Assembly: GCF_032854445.1 (NCBI RefSeq)
Contig: NC_088295.1
Span: 54,047,249-54,111,248 of the forward strand
Direction: 5' to 3'
From: Liolophura sinensis
Taxonomy: Eukaryota > Mollusca > Polyplacophora > Chitonida > Chitonidae
DNA: 64,000 nucleotides
In this document: positions 10,531-22,085 of the stretch, in pieces
Position numbering within the stretch: the stretch's first letter is position 1
How the letters are laid out: each line of letters begins with the position of its first letter
Notes under the pieces: generated by a model
Told to the model about the DNA's origin: nothing
What the model saw: only the letters and a program-made list of their open reading frames with translations
Databases searched by the model: none
Made by a program: the position numbers and the translations under genes

Positions 10531-12807
10531 CGAAAGACTCTAAACCGTTTCACACATTAGCAGGTAGCTGCCCAGATCCTCAACTTGAGCTCAGCTGTGG
10601 ACATCAAACCATAGTTCAGAACAATACACACATGGTAACGCTTGATCCACATTGTTTTATATATGGACTGTTCACACGTGTACGGGAGACGATCTCAGTG
10701 TGGCATTATGTAAGGCAAGTATGAGATCGATTTATTTCCAGGATGCTGCATATCTTTATAGATTTCTGTCTTGAAAAGTTTAAGGTCAGGGATTGTAAAC
10801 ATTATCACTACAGGTTATGTGACATATTGTGATTATTTTGACATAAACTGTTAAATTATCTGTGTACATAGTTCATTGGTCATTCAAGTAATTCATGCTG
10901 GACGTTTACAAGAAAATTCAGTGATCAGTTACATGTTGTATTTTTTCTTATTTATTTATTTTTTTAATATTACCATTATGTGCATACATGTAGTTATGTT
11001 TTCTGCTGCTATCTACCACCCTTAAAGTGTGCCTGCCAAAATTCCAAGTAAGAGCCTCTTCCCCAAATCCTTGAATGAGGAGACAACATATTTTGCAAAC
11101 TCGTGAGTGTGAAGCAGGACAGAGAATTACTATTACATGGAGTTAATGCGACATCGTTATTGTGAGCTGGTAAAGTAATGTTTGACACCAGTAAAATGTA
11201 TGAGAGTCCAAGCATTTGCCAGTTTCTAGGGATTTTATCGGCGATCCATTGTTTTATACGTCTCTGCCATTAGTCAGAGCGTATTATGTTATGGGGATTT
11301 TGTCCGTCTGTCTGTCCGTCTGTATTCATGTCTGGGAAATACCTCCAACTGTTTTCTGCATAGATTTTTGGTGGATACGTACATACACAGATGACAATGT
11401 GTCATGATTCACATTTGTCCAGTTCCTCAGTTGTCATGGTTACCAGACTGCCCTTTCCCTATGTAAACTATATAAATAGATTTGATTTTGTGTCTGAGTT
11501 TTAATTTTTGGTGGATACATAGATACACAGATGATGATGTGTTGTGACTCACATTTGTCCATTTTTTTGGTTGTCATGGTAACCAGATAGCCATTTTCCT
11601 TATATATGCTACATAAATAGAAATGATTTCGTCTCCAGGCTACAACTCCAAGTGTTTTTGGAATAAATTTTGGATTTGAGGTGGACACTTTACATGTGAT
11701 CGTAATGAAATTTTTTTACCTGTCATGAGTGAAAAAAATATCTTAGGTGTATTTGTGTAAAGTTACACAACTTGGAAATGTATTTTGACATCCAAAAAGA
11801 TTTGTTTTCTGTTTTTTTTTTTGTTTTTTTTTTCATTTGCACCAGTCGTTATAAGAAATTTGTCACTTATAATGTGTGTTTGAAAAAGAAATCTATGTCA
11901 AGTAACTATATGGCTAATCTTATTGATGGAATATACAGTAAATCTTGTAATCTGATGGTGTTAAAGCATCAGTTATGAGCTAACACTATAACTGGCAAGA
12001 TATGTATTTCATATGGTGTTATCTATACACATGTGCAAAAACAGTGCTGGTACCTGTTTGATCAAAATGGTTGTTATCTTAATTTGAAAAAGTTCAGATT
12101 TTAGGTAGTACATGTAGGTATATAGAACAATAAACAGTATTGTAGTATATTTTTGTTTGATTGAGTTATTGTTTTAAATGTTGGTGAACCACGACTATGA
12201 TGATTATTATTTCTGCTTCTTGTGTGAATCAAGGGGACGTGATGATATTACCAAACACAAAGCAAGGAAAGAAACAAAAACAAAGAAAAAAAGAAGAAAA
12301 TGCAAGTGCAAATTTGCGATAGCTTATACTTGCTCCAACATAGGGTTTCATGTCATCTTGTACAATTGCCCCCCGTGTTTGTATTGTTGTGTGTTAAAAG
12401 ATAGCATACCCAGATTTAAGGATAGGATGTCATAAATTGATGTACACTCAAACAGGACGATCTACGTATTTGCGACTTAAAAGGAATAAAAAGTCAAATT
12501 ATACATGTGCTTTAATTATGATGTATTGGGAGACTGAAAATACACAAAGATGTGAATGTTGGAAATCGTTCAAGTATGATTTATATCATGTAGCATTGTG
12601 TGAATGTAACTCAAACTATATAGCCCATCTCATCATATAGTAGCAACGACCATATGCCTTCGGTGAGACAGAAGCTACATGTAGTCTCAGTGGTCGCAAG
12701 TGTTCAGCTATTTGGAGCTGTTACTATGCTATTTTGTGCTCAGTTATCTCCCCTGATGCACCTGTTGTAGTCTCCCCGTCAAATAACAAAGCGACCAGCT
12801 AACTCCG
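10531..12807. other. Region downstream of cip2a, no gene recognised
   Basis: The mRNA should end here. Candidate AATAAA signals lie at 11662 and about 12129, but I cannot choose between them. T-rich runs occur near 10935 and 11810. Open frames at 11772-11978, 12178-12435 and 12437-12640 are Lys- or Cys-rich and match no family I know. Confidence 0.5.
11341..11675 (+). repeat. Degenerate ~150 bp tandem duplication
   Basis: TTTTTGGTGGATAC, CACATTTGTCCA and TTGTCATGGT recur in order at an offset of 150 bases (from 11365 and 11515). A third partial start is near 11645-11672. The copies are clearly diverged. Confidence 0.7.
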
Positions 12808-12985
12808 TTCATGTACTCCAGAACATTTCACTTTTAACACATTGGCCAGCAAAATGTTGGAAGGAAACAGGACTGACCTCTATTCCCACGGAGAGGAAGC
12901 CAGCATGAGCCAGCATCACAGCTGCCGCATTTGTGAGAAGCTCCGGAGTCATTGCATAGCGCTAGCCCGTCAACCACTTTGCTGA
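12808..12985 (-). mobile_element. Diverged tRNA-derived SINE (family A relative)
   Basis: On the minus strand it reads GGTTGACGGGCTAGCGCTAT, GAGCTTCTCACAAATGCGGC, GCTCATGCTGGCTTCCTCTC, then a body ending near GAAATGTTCTGGAGTACATG. The order matches family A from A box to tail, with many substitutions and an eroded tail. Confidence 0.7.
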
Positions 12986-13099
12986 TAGGGAGATAGAGAC
13001 TGCAGAATCGTCAATAGCTAGGTTTCCTGAGACGAGCTCAATCCCATTCTAGGACAACAACATTTCTATTTTGCTTCTAGCATGAATTTCATTGTTCAC

Positions 13100-13575
13100 C
13101 GCTTGCCTTCGCCAGACGGAGCATGGTCTGTATGTCATACGTGGAAAAGGCTCGCCAGCAATTTGCCAGAAGTGGATGGATTTTTCGGGAACTGGAATTA
13201 CCAAGTAGTTGATGTGATACTCTCCTTATGCAGACGCCCGTAGCCTATGACAGATACATTCGAATTGTGTGTTGTGGAGAGGGTGTTCAGGTGATTGCCC
13301 TTCACTCGCTAGGGCTCAAAAGATGCGGACGGACAGGGAATTTGTTGATTACCTCTGAATTGTTACTGTTCGTTAGGCTTCGGTTTACTCTTTCTAATGT
13401 TCGTGAAGACCACTTGTTTTCATGCCATTCTGTGTTCTTCACTCGTTGGAAAGTTGGCCAGTAACTTCCCAGTTGGTCGATGGTTTATCCTGAGCACTCT
13501 GATTTCCTTCACCCATAACAACGAAAGGAATTTTGTGTTTTAGTATGTCGTTGAACACAAAGTAATGAAGTAAAT
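13100..13575 (+). mobile_element. Two degenerate SINE copies in tandem
   Basis: Around 13125-13200 ATACGTGGAAAAGGCTCGCC, AGCAATTTGCC and GATGGATTTTTC follow the family A body. Around 13420-13570 ATGCCATTCTGTGTTCTTCA, GGCCAGTAACTTCC, GGTCGATGGTT and TTTCCTTCACCCATAAC repeat the pattern, ending GTATGTCGTTGAACACAAAG. Both are heavily diverged, so the boundaries are approximate. Confidence 0.5.
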
Positions 13576-14463
13576 TTAGCCAGTGTCTTACTTAGGCCTA
13601 AACGTGCTCATGTTCACTTTGACAACTTCAAGATTGGTCATTTAGTTCATTCACTTATTGTGTCAGGTGACTGTTACAGTACTGTGTTTTCCTAATTTTA
13701 TCTACCAAAGCAGTCTAGTTAGCCTATGTACTAAGAGGATAAAACTGCATTACCTTTTATGTAGAAGCTTAGTTTGTTGTACACCAATGTAAAGAATGTG
13801 AACTTGTTTTTAAACACAGACCTTGCACTGTCCGTATTAAGTTATTGGCTGCGTGTGATAAATGACAAAGAGATGGAATTGAATATTTCAGCATCAGCGT
13901 AGCTGCTAGATTCTACTGACGTTAACGCGTTGGTTTGAGGAGAGTGATCGGATGATTGATAACATCCGCAAATATTGGCAGTGCGAGATAAATGACCGTC
14001 TGACCACTGGTCATTCGTCAAGAAAATTAATGACATTTCAGGCTTTATACTGACGCATAGGCCTTTTGAAATATGTCATCTTGGAACAAGACAAAAAGCA
14101 TGGGTCTTGCCAGTTTTCTGTGATCTGTAGCGACTTCTTTCACGAACACTCAGACATTCATTGTGTATGTGTGTTCGGATGATAATGGTGACTTATACTT
14201 AATGACGGATGGGATGATACTTGAGTGACTTGTCATCCTGTAAACTTTCGCCGGCCTAAAGTGTCAGTCAAACATTCTGAAGGTTAAGGATTCAGCAAAT
14301 CCTCTAATGCCCGCATCAGAGCTCTATATATGTCCATCCAAGTGTCAAGAACATAAATTATAGGACTTGTAATCAAATGGTTTTGTGCGTAATATAACCT
14401 CTGCATGCTTGGAAACCATATCCTAAATGCACCCCTTTCTCAACCACAACCTAACCAGTCTAC
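13576..14463. other. Intergenic, nothing recognised
   Basis: No repeat or coding signal seen. Open frames are short and unsupported. Confidence 0.5.
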
Positions 14464-14985
14464 AGTTTAATCCTGTGACCTGTCCAAAATCTAATCCTGT
14501 GACCTCACCACAATCTAATCGTGTGACCTGTCCACAATCCAATTCTGTAACCTGTTCACATTATTATCTTATTGCCAGTCCACAATCTAATCGTGTGACC
14601 TGTCCACAATCTAATCGTGTGACCTGTTCACAATCCAATTCTGTAGCCTGTTCACATTATTATCTTATTGCCAGTCCACAATCTAATTGTGTGACCTGTC
14701 CACAATCTAATCGTGTGACAAGTCCACAATCCAATTCTATAACATGTTCACAATGTTATCTTATTGTTAGTCCACAATCTAATCGTGTGACCTGTCCACA
14801 ATCCAATTCTGTAACCCGTTTACAATATTATCTTATTGTCAGTTCACAATCTAATCGTGTGACCTGTCCACAATCCAATTCTGTAACCTGTTCACATTAT
14901 TATCTTATTGCCAGTCCACAATCTAATCGTGTGACCAGCCCGCAGTCTAATCATGTGACTATTCTAAAATCTAGTCCTGTGACTT
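14464..14985 (+). repeat. 24 bp minisatellite with 72 and 96 bp super-units
   Basis: The base unit CCACAATCTAATCGTGTGACC plus TGT is repeated. Every third or fourth unit is replaced by a variant TTCACATTATTATCTTATTG plus CCAG, so the larger period alternates between 72 and 96 bases. A 206-residue open frame spans the array because 24 is a multiple of three; its Ser, Asn, Thr and Cys composition simply reflects the unit. Confidence 0.9.
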
Positions 14986-15764
14986 TGAACATAAAAAGAC
15001 ATACCTTTCAACTAGTGAAGATAACACATAATACAAATAAAGTGTGACTTGCACATCAAATGTTGTGTGAAGTGGCTGGGATTTGAACACACCTGGGTTC
15101 CATCCACTGTTAATAAGGTCATTTCAAATTCGACGTGGCCACGTGACCATATGTCAGTTATCACACTTATCTTGTTTCTGTACATATGACAATAAAACAC
15201 ACAGTCATCCGGCTGGGTAGAGAGACCATATATTGAAGAACGGTTACATAGCAGTTTGACATCGATATAAGAAATGATAGATTGTTTAGGGTTGGATGGA
15301 TGCAGGTTGCTATTTTACTAGTATGCCACAAAATATAGGAACTCCTGTTTTCCAATATTTTATGAGTTTATTAAAGAAATAAGAATTTCATGTGAAAAGC
15401 TGAGCGGATATGCATCAAGCCCAACCAGGAACGGAAATAATTTAACGTTTAATATTATATTATGAAACATTATAAAATAAAAATTGATACATAATGAAGC
15501 TGACATAATTTCCACCCGATAACAAGAGAATTATTATGCTAAGCGATGTATGGTGGAGTGTAGAATGAATTACGACATGAGCATTCTGCTGAATGTCCGT
15601 GAAGCCGGAAAGGGAAACCAGACACTTAAACAAGTGCACGAAGTGCGCGCTCAATCTTGGTATGTAACAAGGAATTCCATTGTGAGTATGAATTTGCCAA
15701 CAACAAGCTGTAAACGGTGCACCTGGTTCCGTTTGTGATTTTGTTCGTTGAAAACCACTTCCCC
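14986..15764. other. Intergenic, nothing recognised with confidence
   Basis: Bases 15130-15165 (GTGGCCACGTGACCATATGT, CAGTTATCACAC) loosely resemble 20770-20815 (GACGTGTGACCATTTGCCAG, CTATCACAC). This may be a worn dispersed repeat. Otherwise I see nothing. Confidence 0.4.
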
Positions 15765-15885
15765 TAATACGGCATGGTTTTATGTAGACTACGTCACATG
15801 TGCATGGCAAAGTTCGTCAGTACCTTGCCAAAGTCGGCGGTTTGCCCTCGGCACTCCTCAACTCATAAAATACCAACAGCCATCG
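15765..15885 (+). mobile_element. Degenerate SINE body
   Basis: CTAATACGGCATGGTTTTAT, GCAAAGTTCGTCAGTACCTT, GCCAAAGTCGGCGGTTTGCC and CTCGGCACTCC match the SINE body order seen elsewhere in the window (related to 30588-30660). No tail or TSD is visible. Confidence 0.5.
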
Positions 15886-16646
15886 TACATTAAATTGGAG
15901 ATTATTTGAAAGACTAGCCCGCCCGTCTTTATTTGCAGTCATGATTGGCAAGGTCCTACAAGCAACAACGTATATAGTTTTTAGTTAGTTTACAGTTCAT
16001 CATTAAATTCAGATAGTCATCCACGCGAGTCAGCCAGATCTGGGTTTGAACTCCCGATACCAAGCGTGAATCGTTACACTTTGTCTAGTATAAACCATAG
16101 TTGCTTTTGCTAGGCATTCGCCTCAATTGTAGCATTATTCTGGTAATTTTGCAATGTTGTTTTCTTGTACAATTCCCATTGCTGAACCTTTGTGCAGTAC
16201 TCCCTCAGTGATATATTCAAACTGAATTAAATCTGGTTAAAATTAGTCGATCAAAAGTTGGATGAATAAGTCATTGGGGTATTGCATGTATAAATGTAGT
16301 AAAAGACAAATCTAAGGTCTTCTGAGGGCTTCGTGTGTGAAGCGTAACACACACAAAAAAGGTGGAAAAACACTCAAAGGGATCGTTTATAATAAACTAC
16401 TAGAATAATTCATTTTTCATATATTTCTTTCTTTTATTTCTTGAGAGTATATTTCGACTAATCAAGTTGAATCAACAGCTGAAACCTAATGAGAATACTT
16501 GTAAATAGAGGCATGCAAAAATATTTTCACAAAATATGAAATCTATGCATATGTGGAAGTTCTGTCGTGACTACAATTTATTACTCATTGTACTTATTTG
16601 AAAATACAGTACAATTGCAAAAAAATTGTACCATAACAGAACTATC
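15886..16646. other. Intergenic, nothing recognised
   Basis: AT-rich DNA. A B-box-like word in reverse (GGGTTTGAACTCCC at about 16050) hints at an old tRNA-derived repeat but is not enough to call. Confidence 0.4.
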
Positions 16647-16774
16647 TTCCAAACAGACATTGGCGTTAAGCCATAATCATTCCTTCCAAACAGACATTGA
16701 CGTTAAGCCATAATCATTCATTCCAAACAGACATTGTCGTTAAGCCATAATCATTCATTCCAAACAGACATTGA
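16647..16774 (+). repeat. 37 bp tandem repeat, about 3.5 units
   Basis: TTCCAAACAGACATTGGCGT followed by TAAGCCATAATCATTCC repeats almost perfectly. The last unit is truncated after ACATTG. Confidence 0.9.
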
Positions 16775-17252
16775 AAAAACCCTGAAAATCTTGAAACAAA
16801 TGTCTGTGCTGACGCAACGTACATTATTAGAAAAATATGTACAATCCATGCACACATACAGTATAATACACAACAGGACAGCCAATCCGTATAAATATTT
16901 ATTACACAATTTATTTGTTTATTCGAATGTAGGTTGATTAAAACACAATAAAAGACGACGCAAGACAAAACGTTCAGTGTATTTTATGCTTCAGTGGACA
17001 AATGTATTCTTCAAACAGTTTGTTTTAACACCTAATTCGTATTCGTGTCGTATCAAAATCATTTAGAAATTTGCGTACACAGGAGTCATAAATATAAACT
17101 TTACCTCACGACACCCAAGTTCGTCTACCATTTGTCTGTCACGTACACTAAACAATCTACACTTGAACTGTCACGAGCCCAGACTTGCCACGATACAAGT
17201 TGATATTAAATATGCAGTTTTATAAAATCTACAGTTCAAACCATACGTATAC

Positions 17253-17330
17253 TTACTTATTTGATTGGTGTTTCACGGCGTACTCAAAAATATTTCACAT
17301 ATACGACAGCGGACAGGATTATGGTGCGAG
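17253..17330 (-). mobile_element. SINE family A, 3' tail fragment
   Basis: TTATTTGATTGGTGTTTCAC, GGCGTACTCAAAAATATTTC, ACGACAGCGGACAGGATTAT and GGTG are the reverse complement of the family A 3' end. Confidence 0.8.
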
Positions 17331-17519
17331 TTAATCAGGCCATGCGTATATTAGTATCGGTTCAGGCAGTAAAATTTATTAAAATCATCTACGATATGGT
17401 TCAAGGCGTCGACACAGACATTTGTATTCCAGCCGTAAAGCAAAATGTGCATTCCACGTCAATAATCGCAAAACCTATGTTCAAATCAATGTCCAATATT
17501 ATATAAGTAAGAAATTAAG

Positions 17520-18385
17520 ACGGATGCAAAAAGAAGCAGTCAGCAGTTTTCAGTGATAATGGATGGATGCAAGGAGTGTTCTATAGGCGAATGAATTAAA
17601 CCAGTATCCAAATCGTGCACGGTGCCAGTTCATAAGTTTCCATTAATTAAAAAAACTGAAAATACATTCCATTTGCTCGTTGATTACAACTGTTCATATA
17701 TCCAGCTGATCGTATTCAACATGATAAATGTATAGTTCCCTTATCCCTGGGTTAAGCGGAAGTAAACACAGGTATGAAGCAAAGTGTCAGACATTCTAGG
17801 TGGCCTCGGACCCCCATTAATTTTCCATAAGCGACAATGTTAACGTCTAGTGCTGTAGCTCAGTCCCAAACATTCCGTGGCCAATAAGCTTTGGTGCATA
17901 CCTGGCCCAGCCTGTGAGAAAGAAGCCATAAAAATCTTGACATAGGTTGACCGTCAAAATCTGGACCTTTCCATGCCGGCAGCTGGGAGGCGTGCCTAGC
18001 AACGCCAAGGGGACGTCACTCGCAGCCTCATCACTACCTCACACCTTGTGTCCTCTCACCCAGAATTTCAAACTTTCATCAATAAAGCTCATACCTCCTC
18101 AAAGTTTAGACAGTTTCCTGCATTTTAATACCAAGCATGCACCTGTGCACCAAAAATGGACGCCTGGGAGCAAAAAAAGACTTTATACCCTAAAATTCAC
18201 AGAACTACAATCGTCCCTACCGAAAAACGGAAGTTGTAATGGGGGTCTGTGTCCAGGTACCCGGTCCATATCTACTTACAAAAGAAGTATATTCATTGTA
18301 AAACTTAAGAAACTTATAGTGAAGGGATTCGACGGAATAAGCATGACACACACTTATGCAGTTATTACTAGTGACGTTGATTTTG
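17520..18385 (+). repeat. Dispersed low-copy repeat, one of three copies in the window
   Basis: It shares ordered, diverged words with 26590-26900 and 28565-29090: GAATGAATTAAA then ATATCCAAATC-like, GGGTTAAGCGGAA, then near the end TATATTCATTGT, AAGAAACTTA and GTGACGTTGA. Type unknown. The 168-residue open frame at 17947-18453 falls inside it and resembles no protein I know. Confidence 0.45.
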
Positions 18386-18599
18386 ATCTAACGTCACAAA
18401 TGCCACAAGGCGAGATATGTACTCGCCTTATGCATTACCCTTCGATATATTGATATCCGAGTAAGGATAATTTACAAAGTTTAAACTGTCCCTTCCGTAA
18501 TGCTCAACGAAAAGGGAAAGGCTAAGTATTGGCTAACCCAGTGGAAGTATACTTTGACTATCTGGGGTGGCAAGTGTTTAAGACATTCATAGACCGGGC

Positions 18600-19867
18600 T
18601 CCGCCCTGCAGTTCAGTGAGACAGCGGCGTTATGAGGTGGACATAAGGAAAACCTTTTGCAAACGTGACTAAGTAAATGTTAAACTATCAAAGGCGAAAA
18701 GGCGATGCCCCTAAAATTTAATTGCTCTAGAGACTTTGGTAAGAATATCTCACGTGGATCAAAGCCTAGGTTTCACAGAACATTTAGTTGGGAGCATAGA
18801 ATAGTCACCTCCAATCGCTGGAATTCTGTACCTAAAGCTGACGTCAAATGTTTTCAAGTCGTCATGAACATCATATAGAAAAAACGTGGAATACACAGGA
18901 AAGAATGATATGATATGTTGAAATGTTCCACGCACTTGTATAGCTTAATGCCTCTGGTAAGTTCGATATGGCTGATAAAGTTTTCGGACAAATCTAAAGA
19001 CTTTATACACATATTTAACAGAATAAGCACTACGAATTCATCACAAGCTGAGAGCATTCTGTAAGGGTGGGGTTATTTAGACGACCTAATCTTACTTCCT
19101 TTATTGATCGATTTTGAAAAGAACGTAAGGATTTGATCGCTTCGTTCAGCTCTAAATTAATGTTATTTGAAAGATCTAACGTACGTAAAGAGTACAGGGT
19201 GTCAAAAGTATCGCTTTAATAAGGTAACAATACCACAGCTGATAATTTCGGTTATGTTAGGTTCCTGCAAGACTTTGAATGTAGAATTTCTCAGCGCCCC
19301 GATCCTACAGTTTTCTTACCCGCCCCGTAGTAGAAATAGACGTCAGTTTGATCAACACACGGAACCCGTGCTTGAAGACGAAGTCAGGGTAAAGTCGATG
19401 TAGAGTTTAATTTTTCAGTTTCACAAAGGCCGCGTCAATACCTCTCCACTTGCCAAACAACCGAAATATTCAAAATCCATATATTGAACGCGTATCTCTT
19501 GCAGAGAAGCCAGTGGTTCGAACAGTTCTGGTCATCACATCCGGAGAGATCAAATCATTTCCAGACTGGTTTAAGATGACCAAATTCATGAGTCCACGGA
19601 ATGCTCCGGTTTCCAGATTCCAGATGCTATTTTCCGACAGATCCACTTATATTTCAACGCTGAGTTTTTTTAAATGTTCTGATTCTTATTCTCTCGAAGT
19701 AACTGCCGCTGATATCGATTTCTTTATCCTTGTTGAAATGGATGTTCTCTGTTGGAATACGGTGAAGTTTAATGGGAGCTACAGTCTAGGAAACTGCTTG
19801 AAAGCCACACTGCCAACAGTGGAAAATCCGACGAGAAAGACATTGAGAAGACCGCAACCAAGCACAT
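18600..19867 (-). pseudogene. Leucine-rich-repeat gene remnant resembling a Toll-like receptor ectodomain
   Basis: Minus-strand short frames follow one another in the order of an LRR ectodomain. First comes a hydrophobic start (MCLVAVFSMSF, ATG at 19867-19865). Then come IDISGSYFERIRI (19681-19722), VDLSENSIWNLETGAFRGL (19581-19645) and NSTFKVLQEPNITEIIS (about 19245-19300). DTLYSLRTLDLSNNINLEL (19116-19203), SLDLSENFISHIEL (18958-19001) and LKTFDVSFRYRIP (18799-18859) follow, and LPKSLEQLNFRGIAF (18683-18742) is last. LxxLDLSxNxI is the LRR signature. Each step needs a frameshift or stop, at least five breaks in all, so it cannot make a protein as read. No TM or TIR segment was found, so Toll-like receptor is an inference from spacing and from the known expansion of these genes in molluscs; another LRR receptor is possible. 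Confidence 0.7.
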
Positions 19868-21721
19868 GCTTCTGTTTCTGGCAGAGGTGTCACCTGTGAA
19901 AAGAGTTCACTTGTAAGAAGTTCTCTAATACCATAACCACAGTAAAAACCAAACAGGTGTGATATATGTCCATTTTTATGAACTTATGAGCCAACATGCT
20001 GTTTACAACGCAACGTTATATACGACACAGACATAAAAGACGTACTGGAGTAAAATGAGAGTTTGGTAACAAAGAACGTGGCTTTAACCTGCAATGTTCT
20101 GGCTCGAGGATCGCGAAGCTGTTGGATATAGTCCGCGACAATAACACAAATTGATAGTATTGCTAAATCTGTAAAGAGACTTGTACAAACAGCCCATGCT
20201 AACAAAATCTAATCTTTACTCAGTGACACTGCTCACAGGTTTCTGATCGGTGGAAACTTGATCATGGTTTATAGGATGCCTTTCCGTCGACTGAAAACTG
20301 CACAAGGGTTATGTACTGCACGAGAAACATGGTTTAGGATTATTTACCTCTCGCGGATGTCACGACTTCGAATCCATCTCTAGGGCACCATGCATCCGCT
20401 TAGAACCTAGACCTCAAAAAATACACACATCTGGGGCCACTTTCATAAAGCGGCGTACGACTTTTTATCGTACATTTGTCGTACGACATTTAGTACGTCA
20501 CTATTACCATACTATTGTCCTATATGAGCGATGTAATAATGCTTAGTAATGTTATTGTATGTTAAATGAATGCGATAACAACACGGCATTTGGAGGAATA
20601 TTAAACCAGTGACGTCATATATATTGCAATAAACATGACAGCATTTTTTACCTAGTTCTGATTAAGCCATGGTGCTATAGGGGCATGTAATTTGCTACTG
20701 TTTAAGCATTTACATGAACAGTTAGAATAAAACCCTATCTGAGGTAACTTGACAAGAGGCCGTATTTCACCGGTGACGTGTGACCATTTGCCAGCTATCA
20801 CACTCGTCGCACCTCTGGTATGACTCCCTATGCTGTACATCTACACTAGATTGGACACATACAAGTCATTTTTTATGTAACAGTAAACATAATTATAAAT
20901 GGATAAATATGTGTTCAATGTAACTGGTAGAAAATTGATGACTAAAATTGCTTCCTAGCTCTTATTTTTGTCCATTTAACTCTTCCTATTTCTTCCTCTT
21001 CCTCATCTTCCTACAAAGATGAGAACTCTTCCCGATGTGCAACCTTTTCTCGGAAGATACTGTGGACGATAGACCAAGGCAGAAATACAGAAAAATGGAG
21101 TTTTTAATCGAGAGGGCATTTTTAGAGTGTTACTATTAAGCAACCGTCTTTTTTGTGGGATTATAACTTTCATGAGTGCTTCGACCAAGTTTCATACTTC
21201 CGATTCCCAAATTTACACAATTTTACTGGGATACTGACATTTGCACTTTCTCATCGTACCTCTCTGAGGCCGATTCTCCGCCCTACCGTACCAGGCCCTT
21301 TAGTATTCTTGTTCGTAGATCCTTCATTCGAGGGCCTCTGGCAGTTCCTCCTGGTTTTCAGGGTCCAGTGTAGCCTATCAGCGGCCTATTTCCAGTCAGC
21401 TGATGAGTACAAAGGACGCCGTAAATGGTTAGAGTGGCCCACCCACACCCGACCCTATGGCTTTATCGAAAATATCTACCCAAGACACCCAAGGCACCAA
21501 TTATTCACACACTCAGGGTTTGGTTTGTAAACCATTATCACGCAAGTGACCCTCCATCCACAAAAGCAGACCACCATCTTTATACACTAATTTTGTTGAA
21601 GCATTAGACCGGTAAAGGATGGTGATGTCGACGAAGTGGAAATCACCGCTTTCCTCTCTTCTCTCCATTCTAATGTGTATGGCGCACAGTCTGTATACCC
21701 ATATATACGACATATATGACT
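19868..21721. other. Intergenic, possible MITE end at 20430-20600
   Basis: At 20434 GGGGCCACTTTCATAAAGC is followed by several GTACGAC and GTCGTACGAC words. I recall this opening from invertebrate DNA-transposon derivatives, but no partner inverted repeat is convincing. Open frames at 21153-21530 and nearby are unrecognised. Confidence 0.35.
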
Positions 21722-22085
21722 TAATTATAAGTCATGCGACCGCTGCGGTTGCCTCGCAGTCATCAGACCGGAGATCAACTCTGGGTAGGGTCTTACCAAA
21801 GAATGTAAAAATGTTAGTTGGTGCTGTCTCGATTGGCGCTCGCGTTGAGAGGTTTGAGTAAGGAAACAAGAGTGTTTGGCCTGGTGTCAGTATATCGTCG
21901 CTGGGTGAGGCGTGATATCTGGTGTCTTCGGCTTGATACTTTAGTGGCGACAGCACTTTGGCGGTATGGATTCACCCTGCCGCACGAAGACACAGTATAA
22001 TTACACACACCTAATGTTTCCTTGTCGTCAAATGATCAAAAAATTGTTAAGTATGACGTCAAACCCCAAGTATGTATGTACATAC
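21722..22085 (+). mobile_element. SINE-like element (family C)
   Basis: The body carries GGTTTGAGTAAGGAAACAAG, GGTGTCAGTATATCGTCGCT and GCACTTTGGCGGTATGGATT. The tail runs CCTTGTCGTCAAATGATCAA, TTGTTAAGTATGACGTCAAA and CCCCAAGTATGTATGTACAT. A minus-strand copy is at 31965-32195. The tail is nearly the same as that of family B at 1-335. Confidence 0.7.

Noticed and set aside
14427-15047. 206-residue Ser/Thr/Asn/Cys-rich secreted-looking protein
   Set aside because: Pure product of the 24 bp array.
17947-18453. 168-residue open frame
   Set aside because: It lies in a dispersed repeat, its copies at 28.6-29.1 kb are not open in the same frame, and it has no recognisable domain.
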